A stretch of DNA of 64,000 nucleotides. It comes from Wagnerdoeblera sp046292685. Lineage in GTDB: Bacteria; Pseudomonadota; Alphaproteobacteria; Rhodobacterales; Rhodobacteraceae. Below the pieces are notes generated by a model. That model did not search any database and had not been told where the DNA came from. It saw only the letters and a list, made by a program, of their open reading frames with translations. The DNA lies in contig NZ_JBKBQM010000012.1 of assembly GCF_046292685.1 (NCBI RefSeq), positions 4,163 through 68,162 of the forward strand, in the 5' to 3' direction. This document shows positions 8,880 through 17,030 of this stretch, piece by piece. Both the position numbers and the translations under genes were made by a program. Within the stretch, counting starts at the first letter, position 1. Every line of letters starts with the position of its first letter.

Positions 8880-10159
8880 GCCGCGAGGCGACCAGCGGCC
8901 CCGGCCCCACACGCGCCTGGGTGCTGCACCCGGACCTGAAGTCCGATCAGGGGCGGCGGATGGCCGAACATCGCCTGGCAGAGGCGGTGTCGCTGGCCGG
9001 CGCCTTGCCGGGGCTCGAGGTCTGCGGGTCGGACATCGTGCGCCTGTCGCGCGCGCAACCCGGAACGCTGTTCGGATCGGGCAAGGTCAAGGAGCTCGGC
9101 GACCGTTTCAAGCAGGCCGGGATCGATCTTGTGCTGGTCGATGGCCCGGTCACGCCGGTGCAGCAGCGCAACCTGGAAAAGGAATGGGGCGTCAAGCTGC
9201 TGGACCGCACCGGGCTGATCCTGGAAATCTTTGCCGACCGCGCGCGCACCCGCGAAGGCGTGTTGCAGGTGGAACTGGCGGCGCTCAGCTATCAGCGTAC
9301 GCGGCTGGTGCGGGCCTGGACCCACCTCGAACGCCAGCGCGGCGGATTCGGGTTCGTGGGCGGCCCCGGCGAAACCCAGATCGAGGCCGACCGCCGCGCC
9401 ATCGACGATCAGGTGATCCGGCTGAAACGCCAGCTGGACCGCGTGGTGAAAACGCGCGAACTGCACCGCGCCGCCCGCCGCAAGGTGCCGTTTCCGGTGG
9501 TCGCGTTGGCGGGGTATACCAACGCGGGCAAGTCCACCCTGTTCAACCGCATGACCGGGGCCGAGGTTCTGGCCAAGGACATGCTGTTTGCCACGCTGGA
9601 CCCGACGATGCGCGGCGTGGTGCTGCCCAGCGGGCGCAAGGTGATCCTGTCGGATACGGTGGGGTTCATCTCCGACCTGCCCACGCAACTGGTCGCCGCG
9701 TTCCGCGCCACGCTGGAGGAGGTGCTGGAGGCCGACCTGATCCTGCATGTGCGCGACATCAGTCACCCCGAAACCGCCGAACAGGCGGCCGACGTGATGG
9801 AGATTCTGGGCGCCCTCGGCGTGCGGGCCGAAGTGCCGGTGCTCGAGGTGTGGAACAAGCTCGACCTGGTCGACGCCCCCGCGCGCGAGCCCTTGATGGC
9901 CGCGGCCGCCTTGCGCGCCGATGTGCTGCCGGTGTCGGCACTGACCGGCGAAGGGCTGGATCGGCTGCTGGAGGTGGTGTCGGAGCATCTGGGCGAAGAA
10001 CGGGTGCCGCGCGACCTGGTGCTGCCGTTCGAGCAGGGCCGCAAGCGCGCCTGGCTGCACGAGCAGGGGCTGGTCACCGCCGAGACCGAAACCGAAACCG
10101 GCTGGGCGCTGTCGGTGCTGTGGACGGCCCGGCAGGAACGGGCGTTCCGCGCGCTTTAA
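8876..10159 (+). CDS. hflX: Ribosome-associated GTPase HflX
   Basis: This is a 427-residue HflX that splits or rescues stalled ribosomes. The N-terminal HflX domain includes GTLFGSGKVKEL and the glycine-rich helix GGFGFVGGPGETQIEADRR. The G domain has G1 GYTNAGKST at about residue 213, the G3-type DTVGF and the G4 NKLD. No ATG is available near the expected N-terminus. The TTG at 8876 (reading SREATSGPG) overlaps the hfq stop as TTGA and lies just after GAGG. This implies coupled, possibly weak, translation. Confidence 0.93.
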   Translation: MSREATSGPGPTRAWVLHPDLKSDQGRRMAEHRLAEAVSLAGALPGLEVCGSDIVRLSRAQPGTLFGSGKVKELGDRFKQAGIDLVLVDGPVTPVQQRNLEKEWGVKLLDRTGLILEIFADRARTREGVLQVELAALSYQRTRLVRAWTHLERQRGGFGFVGGPGETQIEADRRAIDDQVIRLKRQLDRVVKTRELHRAARRKVPFPVVALAGYTNAGKSTLFNRMTGAEVLAKDMLFATLDPTMRGVVLPSGRKVILSDTVGFISDLPTQLVAAFRATLEEVLEADLILHVRDISHPETAEQAADVMEILGALGVRAEVPVLEVWNKLDLVDAPAREPLMAAAALRADVLPVSALTGEGLDRLLEVVSEHLGEERVPRDLVLPFEQGRKRAWLHEQGLVTAETETETGWALSVLWTARQERAFRAL

Positions 10160-10164
10160 CGGGG

Positions 10165-10950
10165 CTACTGCCGCCGCGCCGCCAGCCAGCGCGCCCAATC
10201 GGCGGGACTGCCGCGAAAGGCGTTGATATCGACCTTGCCGGGAATGCCGGGCACGGCGCCAGTGCCGGTGTATTGCCAGAACGCCCAGTCCTGCCCCGGA
10301 TAAACGTTCGACGGATGGTCTGCCACCGCCCGCAGCCAGAATTCGGCCCGCAGGCGGCCCAGGTCGGTGTCGCGGTAGAAATCCGGCGTGGTGTAGACGA
10401 TGGGCCGCTGGCCATAGTGGCGTTCCAGCAGGTTCAGGAACACGGCCGCCTCGCGGCGCACATGCGCCCCCTCCGGCCGGTGCCGGCAGTTGCGCGACCG
10501 CGGCCATTCCAGATCCAGCACCGGCGGCAGCGCGCCGGGCTCGCGCGGGACGTTGCGGATGAACCATTCCGCCTGTTCTGCCCCGCTGCGGCAGTGATAC
10601 CAGAAATGATAGGCCCCGCGCGGCACCCCGGCGCGGCCCGCCGCGACCCAGTGCCAGCGGAATTCCGGGTCGATGTGATCGCCGCCTTCGGTTGCCTTGA
10701 TGAAGGCGAACGAAACCCCCGCCGCCTGCGCCACCGGCCAGTCGATGCCGGTGTTCCAGCGCGAAATGTCGATGCCATGCACCGGATAGGTGTCCGGGCG
10801 GCGCCCGGGCCAGTCCACCGGCTTGTGGTCGGCAAAGGCCGGTGCGGTCAGGGTCACCGGCGCCATCGGGCGCTGTTGCGGCCCCGGGCGCCCGCAGGCG
10901 GCCAGAACCGCCAGCACCAGCAGGCCAAGCGTCAGGCGAACGGCGGACAC
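10165..10950 (-). CDS. GH25-family lysozyme-like lipoprotein
   Basis: The 261-residue product starts at GTG 10950, preceded by GGAGAAAGCCC, an ideal ribosome-binding site. The N-terminus SAVRLTLGLLVLAVLAAC is a lipoprotein signal with Cys19 as the lipidation site. The body is a glycoside hydrolase 25 (N,O-diacetylmuramidase) domain: VHGIDISRWN holds the first catalytic Asp and PVLDLEWP the Asp/Glu pair, and VYTTPDF and WQYTGTG follow. It probably cleaves peptidoglycan from the periplasmic side. An in-frame ATG at 11010 would hide the signal peptide and was rejected. It converges on hflX with only 5 bp between stops. Confidence 0.88.
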   Translation of the reverse strand: MSAVRLTLGLLVLAVLAACGRPGPQQRPMAPVTLTAPAFADHKPVDWPGRRPDTYPVHGIDISRWNTGIDWPVAQAAGVSFAFIKATEGGDHIDPEFRWHWVAAGRAGVPRGAYHFWYHCRSGAEQAEWFIRNVPREPGALPPVLDLEWPRSRNCRHRPEGAHVRREAAVFLNLLERHYGQRPIVYTTPDFYRDTDLGRLRAEFWLRAVADHPSNVYPGQDWAFWQYTGTGAVPGIPGKVDINAFRGSPADWARWLAARRQ

Positions 10951-11043
10951 GGGCTTTCTCCACGGCGGTGCATCGCCCCGGTTCTTGCCGCGCCACGCTG
11001 CGCCTGTCACCCCTCGGGCCGGAGGGCCGCGTTCACGAAACCG

Positions 11044-11388
11044 TCAGGCCGAAGCCGCCGCCAGTTCGTCCCAGCAGGCAAAGGCCTTGGCGGCATACAT
11101 CAGCGCCGGGCCGCCGCCCATCTGCACCGCCATCGCCACCACGTCGGCCATTTCCTCGCGCGTGGCGCCGGCCTTCATCAGCGCTTCGACGTGAAAGCCG
11201 ATGCAAGGCTCGCAGCACTGCGCCACCGCAATGCCAAGCGCCACGTATTCCTTGTGCTTGAACTCCAGCACGCCGCCTTCCTTCACCGCCTTGGACAAGG
11301 CGGCAAAGCCGCGGGCGGTGTCGGGAATGGCCTTGTTGAGCAGGCGCAGGTCTTCGCGTTGCTTGGCGTTCTTGGCGGGCCAGTCCAT
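11044..11388 (-). CDS. Carboxymuconolactone decarboxylase/AhpD-like protein
   Basis: This is a 114-residue all-helical protein of the CMD/AhpD family. The redox motif is E47-x11-C59-E-P-C62-x3-H66, the AhpD alkylhydroperoxidase signature, so a thiol-peroxidase or disulfide-relay role is more likely than decarboxylation. An additional Cys58 precedes the pair. The ATG at 11388 follows GAAGGAGACTGCC. It stands alone between the GH25 and DUF938 genes on the same strand. Confidence 0.9.
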   Translation of the reverse strand: MDWPAKNAKQREDLRLLNKAIPDTARGFAALSKAVKEGGVLEFKHKEYVALGIAVAQCCEPCIGFHVEALMKAGATREEMADVVAMAVQMGGGPALMYAAKAFACWDELAAASA

Positions 11389-11485
11389 TGGCAGTCTCCT
11401 TCATGGTCTGGCGCCCGGGTGCCACAGGCGGGGGCGCCCGGCCTTGATTCATGTCAAGACATGCGCAAACCGCGATGTTTGCGCC

Positions 11486-12133
11486 TCAGCCCGGTCGGTC
11501 GGCGATCAGGAACAGGTTGTTGGCCGGCATCGCCACCGGGGCGCGCGGGGCAAGCCCGGCCGCAGTCATCCGGCCCTGCACCCAGGCGGCATCCTTGTAG
11601 CCGATGGCGGGGTCTTGCGCGCGCAACGCGGCATCGAAGGCAGCATCGCCGTCCGAGGTGGTGCGCCCGTCGCGCAGGAACGGGCCGTAAACGGCCAGCA
11701 CCCCGCCCGGCGCCAGCGCCGCGGCCGCCTCGGCCACCACCCTCTGCGCCACCTCGGCCGACACGAGGTGCAGCAGGTTCACCGCCAGCACCAGCGCGCA
11801 AGGCGCCTCGGCCCGGCCCCATCCGGCGCTGCCCGCATCCAGCACCCGGGCAGGCCGCAGGTTGGCAGCGCCGGACCACGCGGCCCAGGCCGCAATGGAC
11901 GCAAGGTTGTCCGGGTCGCGGTCGGTCGGCTGCCAGTCAAGCCCCGGCAGCGCCTGCGCGAGGATCGCGGCGTGCTGTCCGGTGCCGCTGGCCAGTTCCA
12001 GCGCCCGGCCCCTGGCCGGGGCAGCCGCCACCAGCACATCGCGGATGGCTTCGGCATTGCGCGTTGCCGAAGGCGCCACCCGCCGCCCGTCGGGCAGGAC
12101 CGCGGCCCCGCTGTCGGGCAGGCGCAGGCTCAT
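11486..12133 (-). CDS. DUF938 SAM-dependent methyltransferase-like protein
   Basis: This is a 215-residue class I methyltransferase-fold protein. The SAM-binding motif I is ALELASGTGQHAAILAQALP and DWQPTDRD is motif II. VNLLHLVSAEV and GGVLAVYGPFLRDGRTTSDG are hallmarks of the DUF938 family. The substrate is unknown. The ATG at 12133 overlaps the stop of the upstream FAD oxidoreductase by 4 bp, so the two are co-translated and may act on related metabolites. Confidence 0.85.
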   Translation of the reverse strand: MSLRLPDSGAAVLPDGRRVAPSATRNAEAIRDVLVAAAPARGRALELASGTGQHAAILAQALPGLDWQPTDRDPDNLASIAAWAAWSGAANLRPARVLDAGSAGWGRAEAPCALVLAVNLLHLVSAEVAQRVVAEAAAALAPGGVLAVYGPFLRDGRTTSDGDAAFDAALRAQDPAIGYKDAAWVQGRMTAAGLAPRAPVAMPANNLFLIADRPG

Positions 12134-13203
12134 GCAAAGCGCGCCGGGCTGACCGCGGCCACCAGCCCCGCATCCACCTGCGGCGCGCGCCCAATAATCA
12201 GATCCGCCCCCAGCCGCGCCGCCGCCGGCGCGGTCTGGAACCCGTAGCCGCCTTGTCCCGCCTGCCAGTAGAACCCCGGCGCCACCGGATCGGGCCCGAT
12301 CACCAGCACCCGATCGGGCGCAAAGGTGCGCAAGCCGGCCCAGTTCGACAGCACCCGGGTTACCGGCTCGGTCACGAACGCCTCGTAGCGCGCCAGCCCT
12401 TCGGCCAGAACCATGTCGTCGGCCCAGGCATCGTGCGGGTCCATCGGGTGCTCCTCGGCGGGCGAAACGATCAGCGCCCCGGCATCGGGCTTGGCATACC
12501 AGGTTTCGCCGACGCCAAAGATCATCGGCCAACCCGACACATCCTGCCCGCCCGGCGCCGGAAGGCGCGCCATCGACCGGCGATAGGGCTGGAACCGCGG
12601 TCCGGCCACGCCTGCCAGCGCCGCCACGACATTCACCCAAGCCCCGGCCGCATTCACCAGAACCGGCGCGCTCAGTCGTTCCTGCGCCACCGTCACCTGC
12701 CAGGCATCTGCGGCGCGCGCCATCCCGGTGACGCGCGCGTTCAGCCGCACGGTGCCCCCCGCCGCCCGGATGCGCCGCACGCTGTCCTGCAAAAGGCGGT
12801 CGGTGTCGATGTCCCAGGCGTTGCCATGATAGCCGGCCAGGGTCACGGTATCGCGCCGCAGCACCGGCACGCGGGCAAAGGCCTCGTCCAGCGGCAGGCG
12901 TTCCATGCCCATCGCGGCAAGGTCGTGCTCGAACACATCGCGCTCGGTGTCGCGGCCCAGGAGCATCAGCCCGCGCGGGCTGAGCAGGCCCGAAGCATGA
13001 TACCACTCGCCCGATGCGATCGACAGCTCGCGCACGGCGGGTTTGCCATAGGTCGGCTCATACAGCGCCGCCGACCGGCCCGAGCTGTGATAGCCCACCG
13101 CCGCTTCGGCCTCCAGCACCAGCACCCGCGCCGCCGCGGCCAGTTCCGCCGCCAGCGTCAGCCCCGCCACGCCGCCGCCGATCACGATCACATCCGCATG
13201 CAT
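12130..13203 (-). CDS. FAD-dependent oxidoreductase, DAO family (D-arginine dehydrogenase-like)
   Basis: This is a 357-residue flavoprotein with the Rossmann FAD loop DVIVIGGGVAGLTLAAEL at the N-terminus. The following GYHSSGRSAALYEPTYG is typical of DauA-type amino-acid dehydrogenases. NWAGLRTFAPDRVLVIGPD and GFYWQAGQGGYGFQTAPA form the C-terminal FAD and substrate region. It probably oxidises a D-amino acid or similar amine. The substrate is not fixed by sequence. The ATG at 13203 sits 7 bp after GGAG. A GTG two codons upstream is possible. A copy of the interspersed repeat lies just upstream. Confidence 0.82.
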   Translation of the reverse strand: MHADVIVIGGGVAGLTLAAELAAAARVLVLEAEAAVGYHSSGRSAALYEPTYGKPAVRELSIASGEWYHASGLLSPRGLMLLGRDTERDVFEHDLAAMGMERLPLDEAFARVPVLRRDTVTLAGYHGNAWDIDTDRLLQDSVRRIRAAGGTVRLNARVTGMARAADAWQVTVAQERLSAPVLVNAAGAWVNVVAALAGVAGPRFQPYRRSMARLPAPGGQDVSGWPMIFGVGETWYAKPDAGALIVSPAEEHPMDPHDAWADDMVLAEGLARYEAFVTEPVTRVLSNWAGLRTFAPDRVLVIGPDPVAPGFYWQAGQGGYGFQTAPAAARLGADLIIGRAPQVDAGLVAAVSPARFA

Positions 13204-13230
13204 TCCCACACTCCAACCCTGCCCCTGCAG

Positions 13231-13278
13231 GTTTCACCTTGATCCAAATATCCCCGCCGGAGGCATCCGCCGCCGGCC
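13231..13278 (+). repeat. Interspersed palindromic repeat, copy 1 (between dnaE and the FAD oxidoreductase)
   Basis: The plus strand reads TTTCACCTTGA, three variable bases, then AAATATCCCC, followed by the GC-rich arm CGCCGGAGGCATCC and CGCCGGCC. It shares leader and core with the copies at 17527 and 56553 but has a different, shorter palindromic tail. It occupies most of the 89 bp between the dnaE stop and the oxidoreductase start. Confidence 0.75.
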
Positions 13279-13292
13279 AAGGGCGCAGGTCG

Positions 13293-16200
13293 CTACAATT
13301 CCTCGACCGCCAGCACCCCTTGCACCGCCTTCAACGCGCCTTTCACCTGCGGGCCCACCGGCCATTGCCCCGGCAGCACGATGTCGACCTCCTGCCCGGC
13401 CGCATCGTCGGCCACGCACAACCGCACCTCGCCTTTCGCCACCCGGCCCGCCGCCGCTCGCGCCCGGTCGAGCAGCGCCGCCACCGCCGCCACCGCCTGC
13501 GCTTCGGCCAGATGCACGCGCAAGGCGCTGGCCCCGGCATCCGCCGCCACCCCTTCGACCGCCTGCACGGCGCGCGCCAGCAACTTCAGACTGTCGCCTT
13601 CCAGCGTCGCTTCGACCGTCAGCACCACGTTCAGCCCCGGTTCCAGCAAGGCGCGCGCCTGGTCCAGCACGTCGGAAAACACCGTCACCTCGTAAAGCCC
13701 GGTCGGGTCGGAACAGGCGACAAAGGCAAAGCGGTTCCCGCGCGAGGATTTGCGCTCCTGCCGCGCGCCGACCGATCCGGCCAGCTTGGCCACCACGGGG
13801 CCGCTTTCGGCGCGGCGCGCCACCTCGGTCAGCGTCAGCACGCCCTTGCGCTTCAAGGCGCCCATCCAGTCGTCCAGCGGATGCCCCGACAGATAGAACC
13901 CGACCGCCTGGTGTTCCTGCTGCAGGCGTTCCACCGGCAACCAGTCGCCGCGCGGGGCCAGCCGGGGCGGCGGCAGGTCGGCGCCCTGTTCCCCGAACAG
14001 CGACACCTGCGCCGAGGCCCGCGCTTCGTGCACCGCCGAGGAATACGCCACCAGCCCGTCCAACCCCTCGAACACCCGGGCCCGGTTGCCCTCCAGCGCG
14101 TCGAAGGCCCCTGCCCGCGCCAGCATCTCCAGCGGGCGCTTGCCCACGCGCTTGAGGTCCACCCGCGCGGCGAAATCGGCCAGATCGCGGAAGGGCCTGT
14201 CGCCGCGCGCGGCCACGATCAGCCGCATGGCGTCGACGCCCACGTTCTTCAGCGCCCCCAGCGCATAGACGATGCGCCCCTTGTCCACGGTAAAGGTCGC
14301 GCCCGAACGGTTCACGCAAGGCGGCACCACGGCAATGCCCATCCGGTCGACCTCGCGCTTGTAGACGTTCAGCTTGTCGGTGAGGTGGATATCGCAGTTC
14401 ATCACCGCGGCCATGAACTCGACCGGGTGGTTGGCTTTCAGCCAGGCGGTCTGATAGCTGACCACGGCATAGGCGGCGGCGTGCGACTTGTTGAAACCGT
14501 AGTTGGCGAATTTCTCCAACAGGTCAAAGACCTCTCCGGCCTTCTTCGCGTCGATCCCGTGGGTTTTCGCCGCCCCTTCGATGAACTTCGGCCGCTCGCG
14601 CGCCATTTCCTCGGCAATCTTCTTGCCCATCGCGCGGCGCAAGAGGTCGGCACCGCCCAGCGAATAGCCCGCCATCACCTGCGCAATCTGCATCACCTGT
14701 TCCTGATAGACGATGATGCCTTGGGTTTCCTTCAGGATGTCGTCGATGGTCGGGTGAATGGATTCAATGGGTTTCAGGCCGTTCTTCACCTCGCAATAGG
14801 TCGGGATGTTCTCCATCGGGCCCGGGCGATACAGCGCCACCAGCGCCACGATATCCTCGATGCAGGTCGGCTTCATCCGGCGCAGCGCATCCATCATGCC
14901 GCTGGATTCCACCTGGAACACCGCCACCGTCCGCGCGCTGGCGTAAAGCGCATAGGTTTTCGCATCGTCCAGCGGAATGGCGTTGATCTCGTCCACCGCG
15001 CCGGCTGGCGGCGGGTAAATCTGCGTGCCGTCCGGGGCCAGGTGCAGATGCCGCCCCTGCCCGCGGATCAGGTCCACCGCGTTCTGGATCACCGTCAGCG
15101 TCTTGAGCCCGAGGAAGTCGAATTTCACCAGCCCCGCCGCCTCGACCCATTTCATGTTGAACTGCGTCGCCGGCATGTCCGACCGCGGGTCGCGGTAAAG
15201 CGGCACCAGCTCGTCCAGCGGCCGGTCGCCGATCACCACGCCCGCGGCATGGGTCGAGGCGTTGCGCAGCAAGCCTTCGATCTTTTCGGCATGGGCCAGC
15301 AGGCGGCCCACGACTTCCTCCTTCGCGGCCTCGCGCAGGCGCGGCTCGTCGGCCAGCGCCTTGGTGATGGACACCGGCTTGACCCCCTCCAGCGGGATCA
15401 TCTTCGACAGCTTGTCCACCTGGCCATAGGACATCTGCAGCACCCGCCCCACGTCGCGCACCGCCGCCTTGGACAACAGCGCACCGAAGGTGATGATCTG
15501 CGCCACCTTCTCGCGGCCGTATTTCTCCTGCACATAGCGGATCACCTCCTCGCGGCGGTCCATGCAGAAGTCGATGTCGAAGTCTGGCATGCTGACCCGC
15601 TCGGGGTTCAGGAAGCGTTCGAACAGCAGCGCATAGCGCAAGGGATCGAGGTCGGTGATGGTCAGCACCCAGGCCACCAGCGACCCCGCCCCCGACCCCC
15701 GCCCGGGCCCCACCGGAATCCCGCGGCTCTTGGCCCATTTGATGAAATCGGCCACGATCAGGAAATAGCCCGGGAACCCCATCTTCTCGATGATGCCCAG
15801 CTCGAAGCGCAGGCGCTCCTCATAGACCTCGCGCGGGGCCGACAGCGGCGTCACCGCCAGCCGGGCATCGAGGCCCTGCCACGCCTGGCGGCGCAGCTCC
15901 TCGACCTCGTCATCGGCAAAGCGCGGCAGGATCGGCTTGCGCTTCCTGGCGGCATAGGCGCAGCGGCGGGCGATTTCCACGGTGTTGGCCACCGCCTCGG
16001 GCAGGTCGGCGAACAGCGCGACCATTTCGGCTTCGGACTTGAAACAATGGTGCGGCGTCAGCCGGCGGCGCGGCGCGGTCTGGTCGACATAGGCGCCATC
16101 GGCGATGCACAGCAACGCATCATGCGCCTCGAACATGTCGGGCTTGGGGAAATGCACGTCATTGGTCGCCACCAGCGGCAAGCCCCGGGCATAGGCCGCC

Positions 16201-16790
16201 TCGACGAACCACGGTTCGGTGGCGCGCTCGGCCTCGGTCCAGCGCCCGTCCTCGCCCGGGTGGCGTTGCAGCTCGATGTACAGCCGCCCGGGATAGATCG
16301 CGGCCAGCCGGTCCAGCAGCGCCTCGGCCCGCGCGCCTTGCCCGGCGCGCACCAGCCGCCCCAGCGGCCCCTCGGCGGCCCCGGTCAGGCAGATCAACCC
16401 CTCGGCATGGGCGGCCAGATCCTCGACCGTCACCTGCGGCACCTCGCTCGACTCGCGCAGGTAAAGGCACGAGTTCAGCTTCATCAGGTTGCCGTATCCC
16501 GCCTCCGACTGCGCCAGCAGCACGATGGCCGCCGGGGGCCGCGGCCGTTCGCCGGGCGGCGCCGGATCGTGGCGCAGCGCGATCTGGCACCCGAGAATCG
16601 GCTGCACCCCCGCCCCCAGCGCCGTGACCGAAAACTCCAGCGCCGCAAACAGGTTGTTGGTGTCGGTGACCGCAACCGCCGGCATGCCGGCCGCCGCCGC
16701 CATCTTGACCAGCGTCTTCAGCGGCACGGCGCCTTCCAGCAGGGAATATTCGGTGTGGGTGCGCAGGTGGATGAATCGGGGCTCGCTCAT
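13293..16790 (-). CDS. dnaE: DNA polymerase III alpha subunit
   Basis: This is the 1165-residue replicative polymerase catalytic subunit. The PHP domain begins at FIHLRTHTEYSLLEGA. The polymerase core carries GRGSGAGSLVAW and the catalytic PDFDIDFCMDRR. Helix-hairpin and OB-fold regions follow, and the protein ends in a Leu/Ala/Val-rich tau-binding end. Length is normal for alphaproteobacterial DnaE. The open frame extends far upstream across the divergent xdhA, but homology begins at MSEPRFIHL (ATG 16790). A second ATG four codons upstream (MVGRM) is an alternative with no better ribosome-binding site. No intein is seen. Confidence 0.96.
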   Translation of the reverse strand: MSEPRFIHLRTHTEYSLLEGAVPLKTLVKMAAAAGMPAVAVTDTNNLFAALEFSVTALGAGVQPILGCQIALRHDPAPPGERPRPPAAIVLLAQSEAGYGNLMKLNSCLYLRESSEVPQVTVEDLAAHAEGLICLTGAAEGPLGRLVRAGQGARAEALLDRLAAIYPGRLYIELQRHPGEDGRWTEAERATEPWFVEAAYARGLPLVATNDVHFPKPDMFEAHDALLCIADGAYVDQTAPRRRLTPHHCFKSEAEMVALFADLPEAVANTVEIARRCAYAARKRKPILPRFADDEVEELRRQAWQGLDARLAVTPLSAPREVYEERLRFELGIIEKMGFPGYFLIVADFIKWAKSRGIPVGPGRGSGAGSLVAWVLTITDLDPLRYALLFERFLNPERVSMPDFDIDFCMDRREEVIRYVQEKYGREKVAQIITFGALLSKAAVRDVGRVLQMSYGQVDKLSKMIPLEGVKPVSITKALADEPRLREAAKEEVVGRLLAHAEKIEGLLRNASTHAAGVVIGDRPLDELVPLYRDPRSDMPATQFNMKWVEAAGLVKFDFLGLKTLTVIQNAVDLIRGQGRHLHLAPDGTQIYPPPAGAVDEINAIPLDDAKTYALYASARTVAVFQVESSGMMDALRRMKPTCIEDIVALVALYRPGPMENIPTYCEVKNGLKPIESIHPTIDDILKETQGIIVYQEQVMQIAQVMAGYSLGGADLLRRAMGKKIAEEMARERPKFIEGAAKTHGIDAKKAGEVFDLLEKFANYGFNKSHAAAYAVVSYQTAWLKANHPVEFMAAVMNCDIHLTDKLNVYKREVDRMGIAVVPPCVNRSGATFTVDKGRIVYALGALKNVGVDAMRLIVAARGDRPFRDLADFAARVDLKRVGKRPLEMLARAGAFDALEGNRARVFEGLDGLVAYSSAVHEARASAQVSLFGEQGADLPPPRLAPRGDWLPVERLQQEHQAVGFYLSGHPLDDWMGALKRKGVLTLTEVARRAESGPVVAKLAGSVGARQERKSSRGNRFAFVACSDPTGLYEVTVFSDVLDQARALLEPGLNVVLTVEATLEGDSLKLLARAVQAVEGVAADAGASALRVHLAEAQAVAAVAALLDRARAAAGRVAKGEVRLCVADDAAGQEVDIVLPGQWPVGPQVKGALKAVQGVLAVEEL

Positions 16791-17030
16791 GCGCCCGACC
16801 ATAGGGGCGCGCGTGCCGGCAGGAAAGCCGCCATCGCGCAGGCACCGGCGCCGCCGCCGCCCATTTTCGCGGCAGAGGCGAAGATGTTTCAAATCCGCCC
16901 GCCAAGTGAAGGCTTGCCAAACCCGGACCCGATGCGCTTTGCTGAGGCCAAGGAGTGCGCCCGGACTTACGCCGCATCGGGACGGGCGCGAAACTCTGCC
17001 ATCAGGGAAGTACCGCGGCGGAACTGACAC

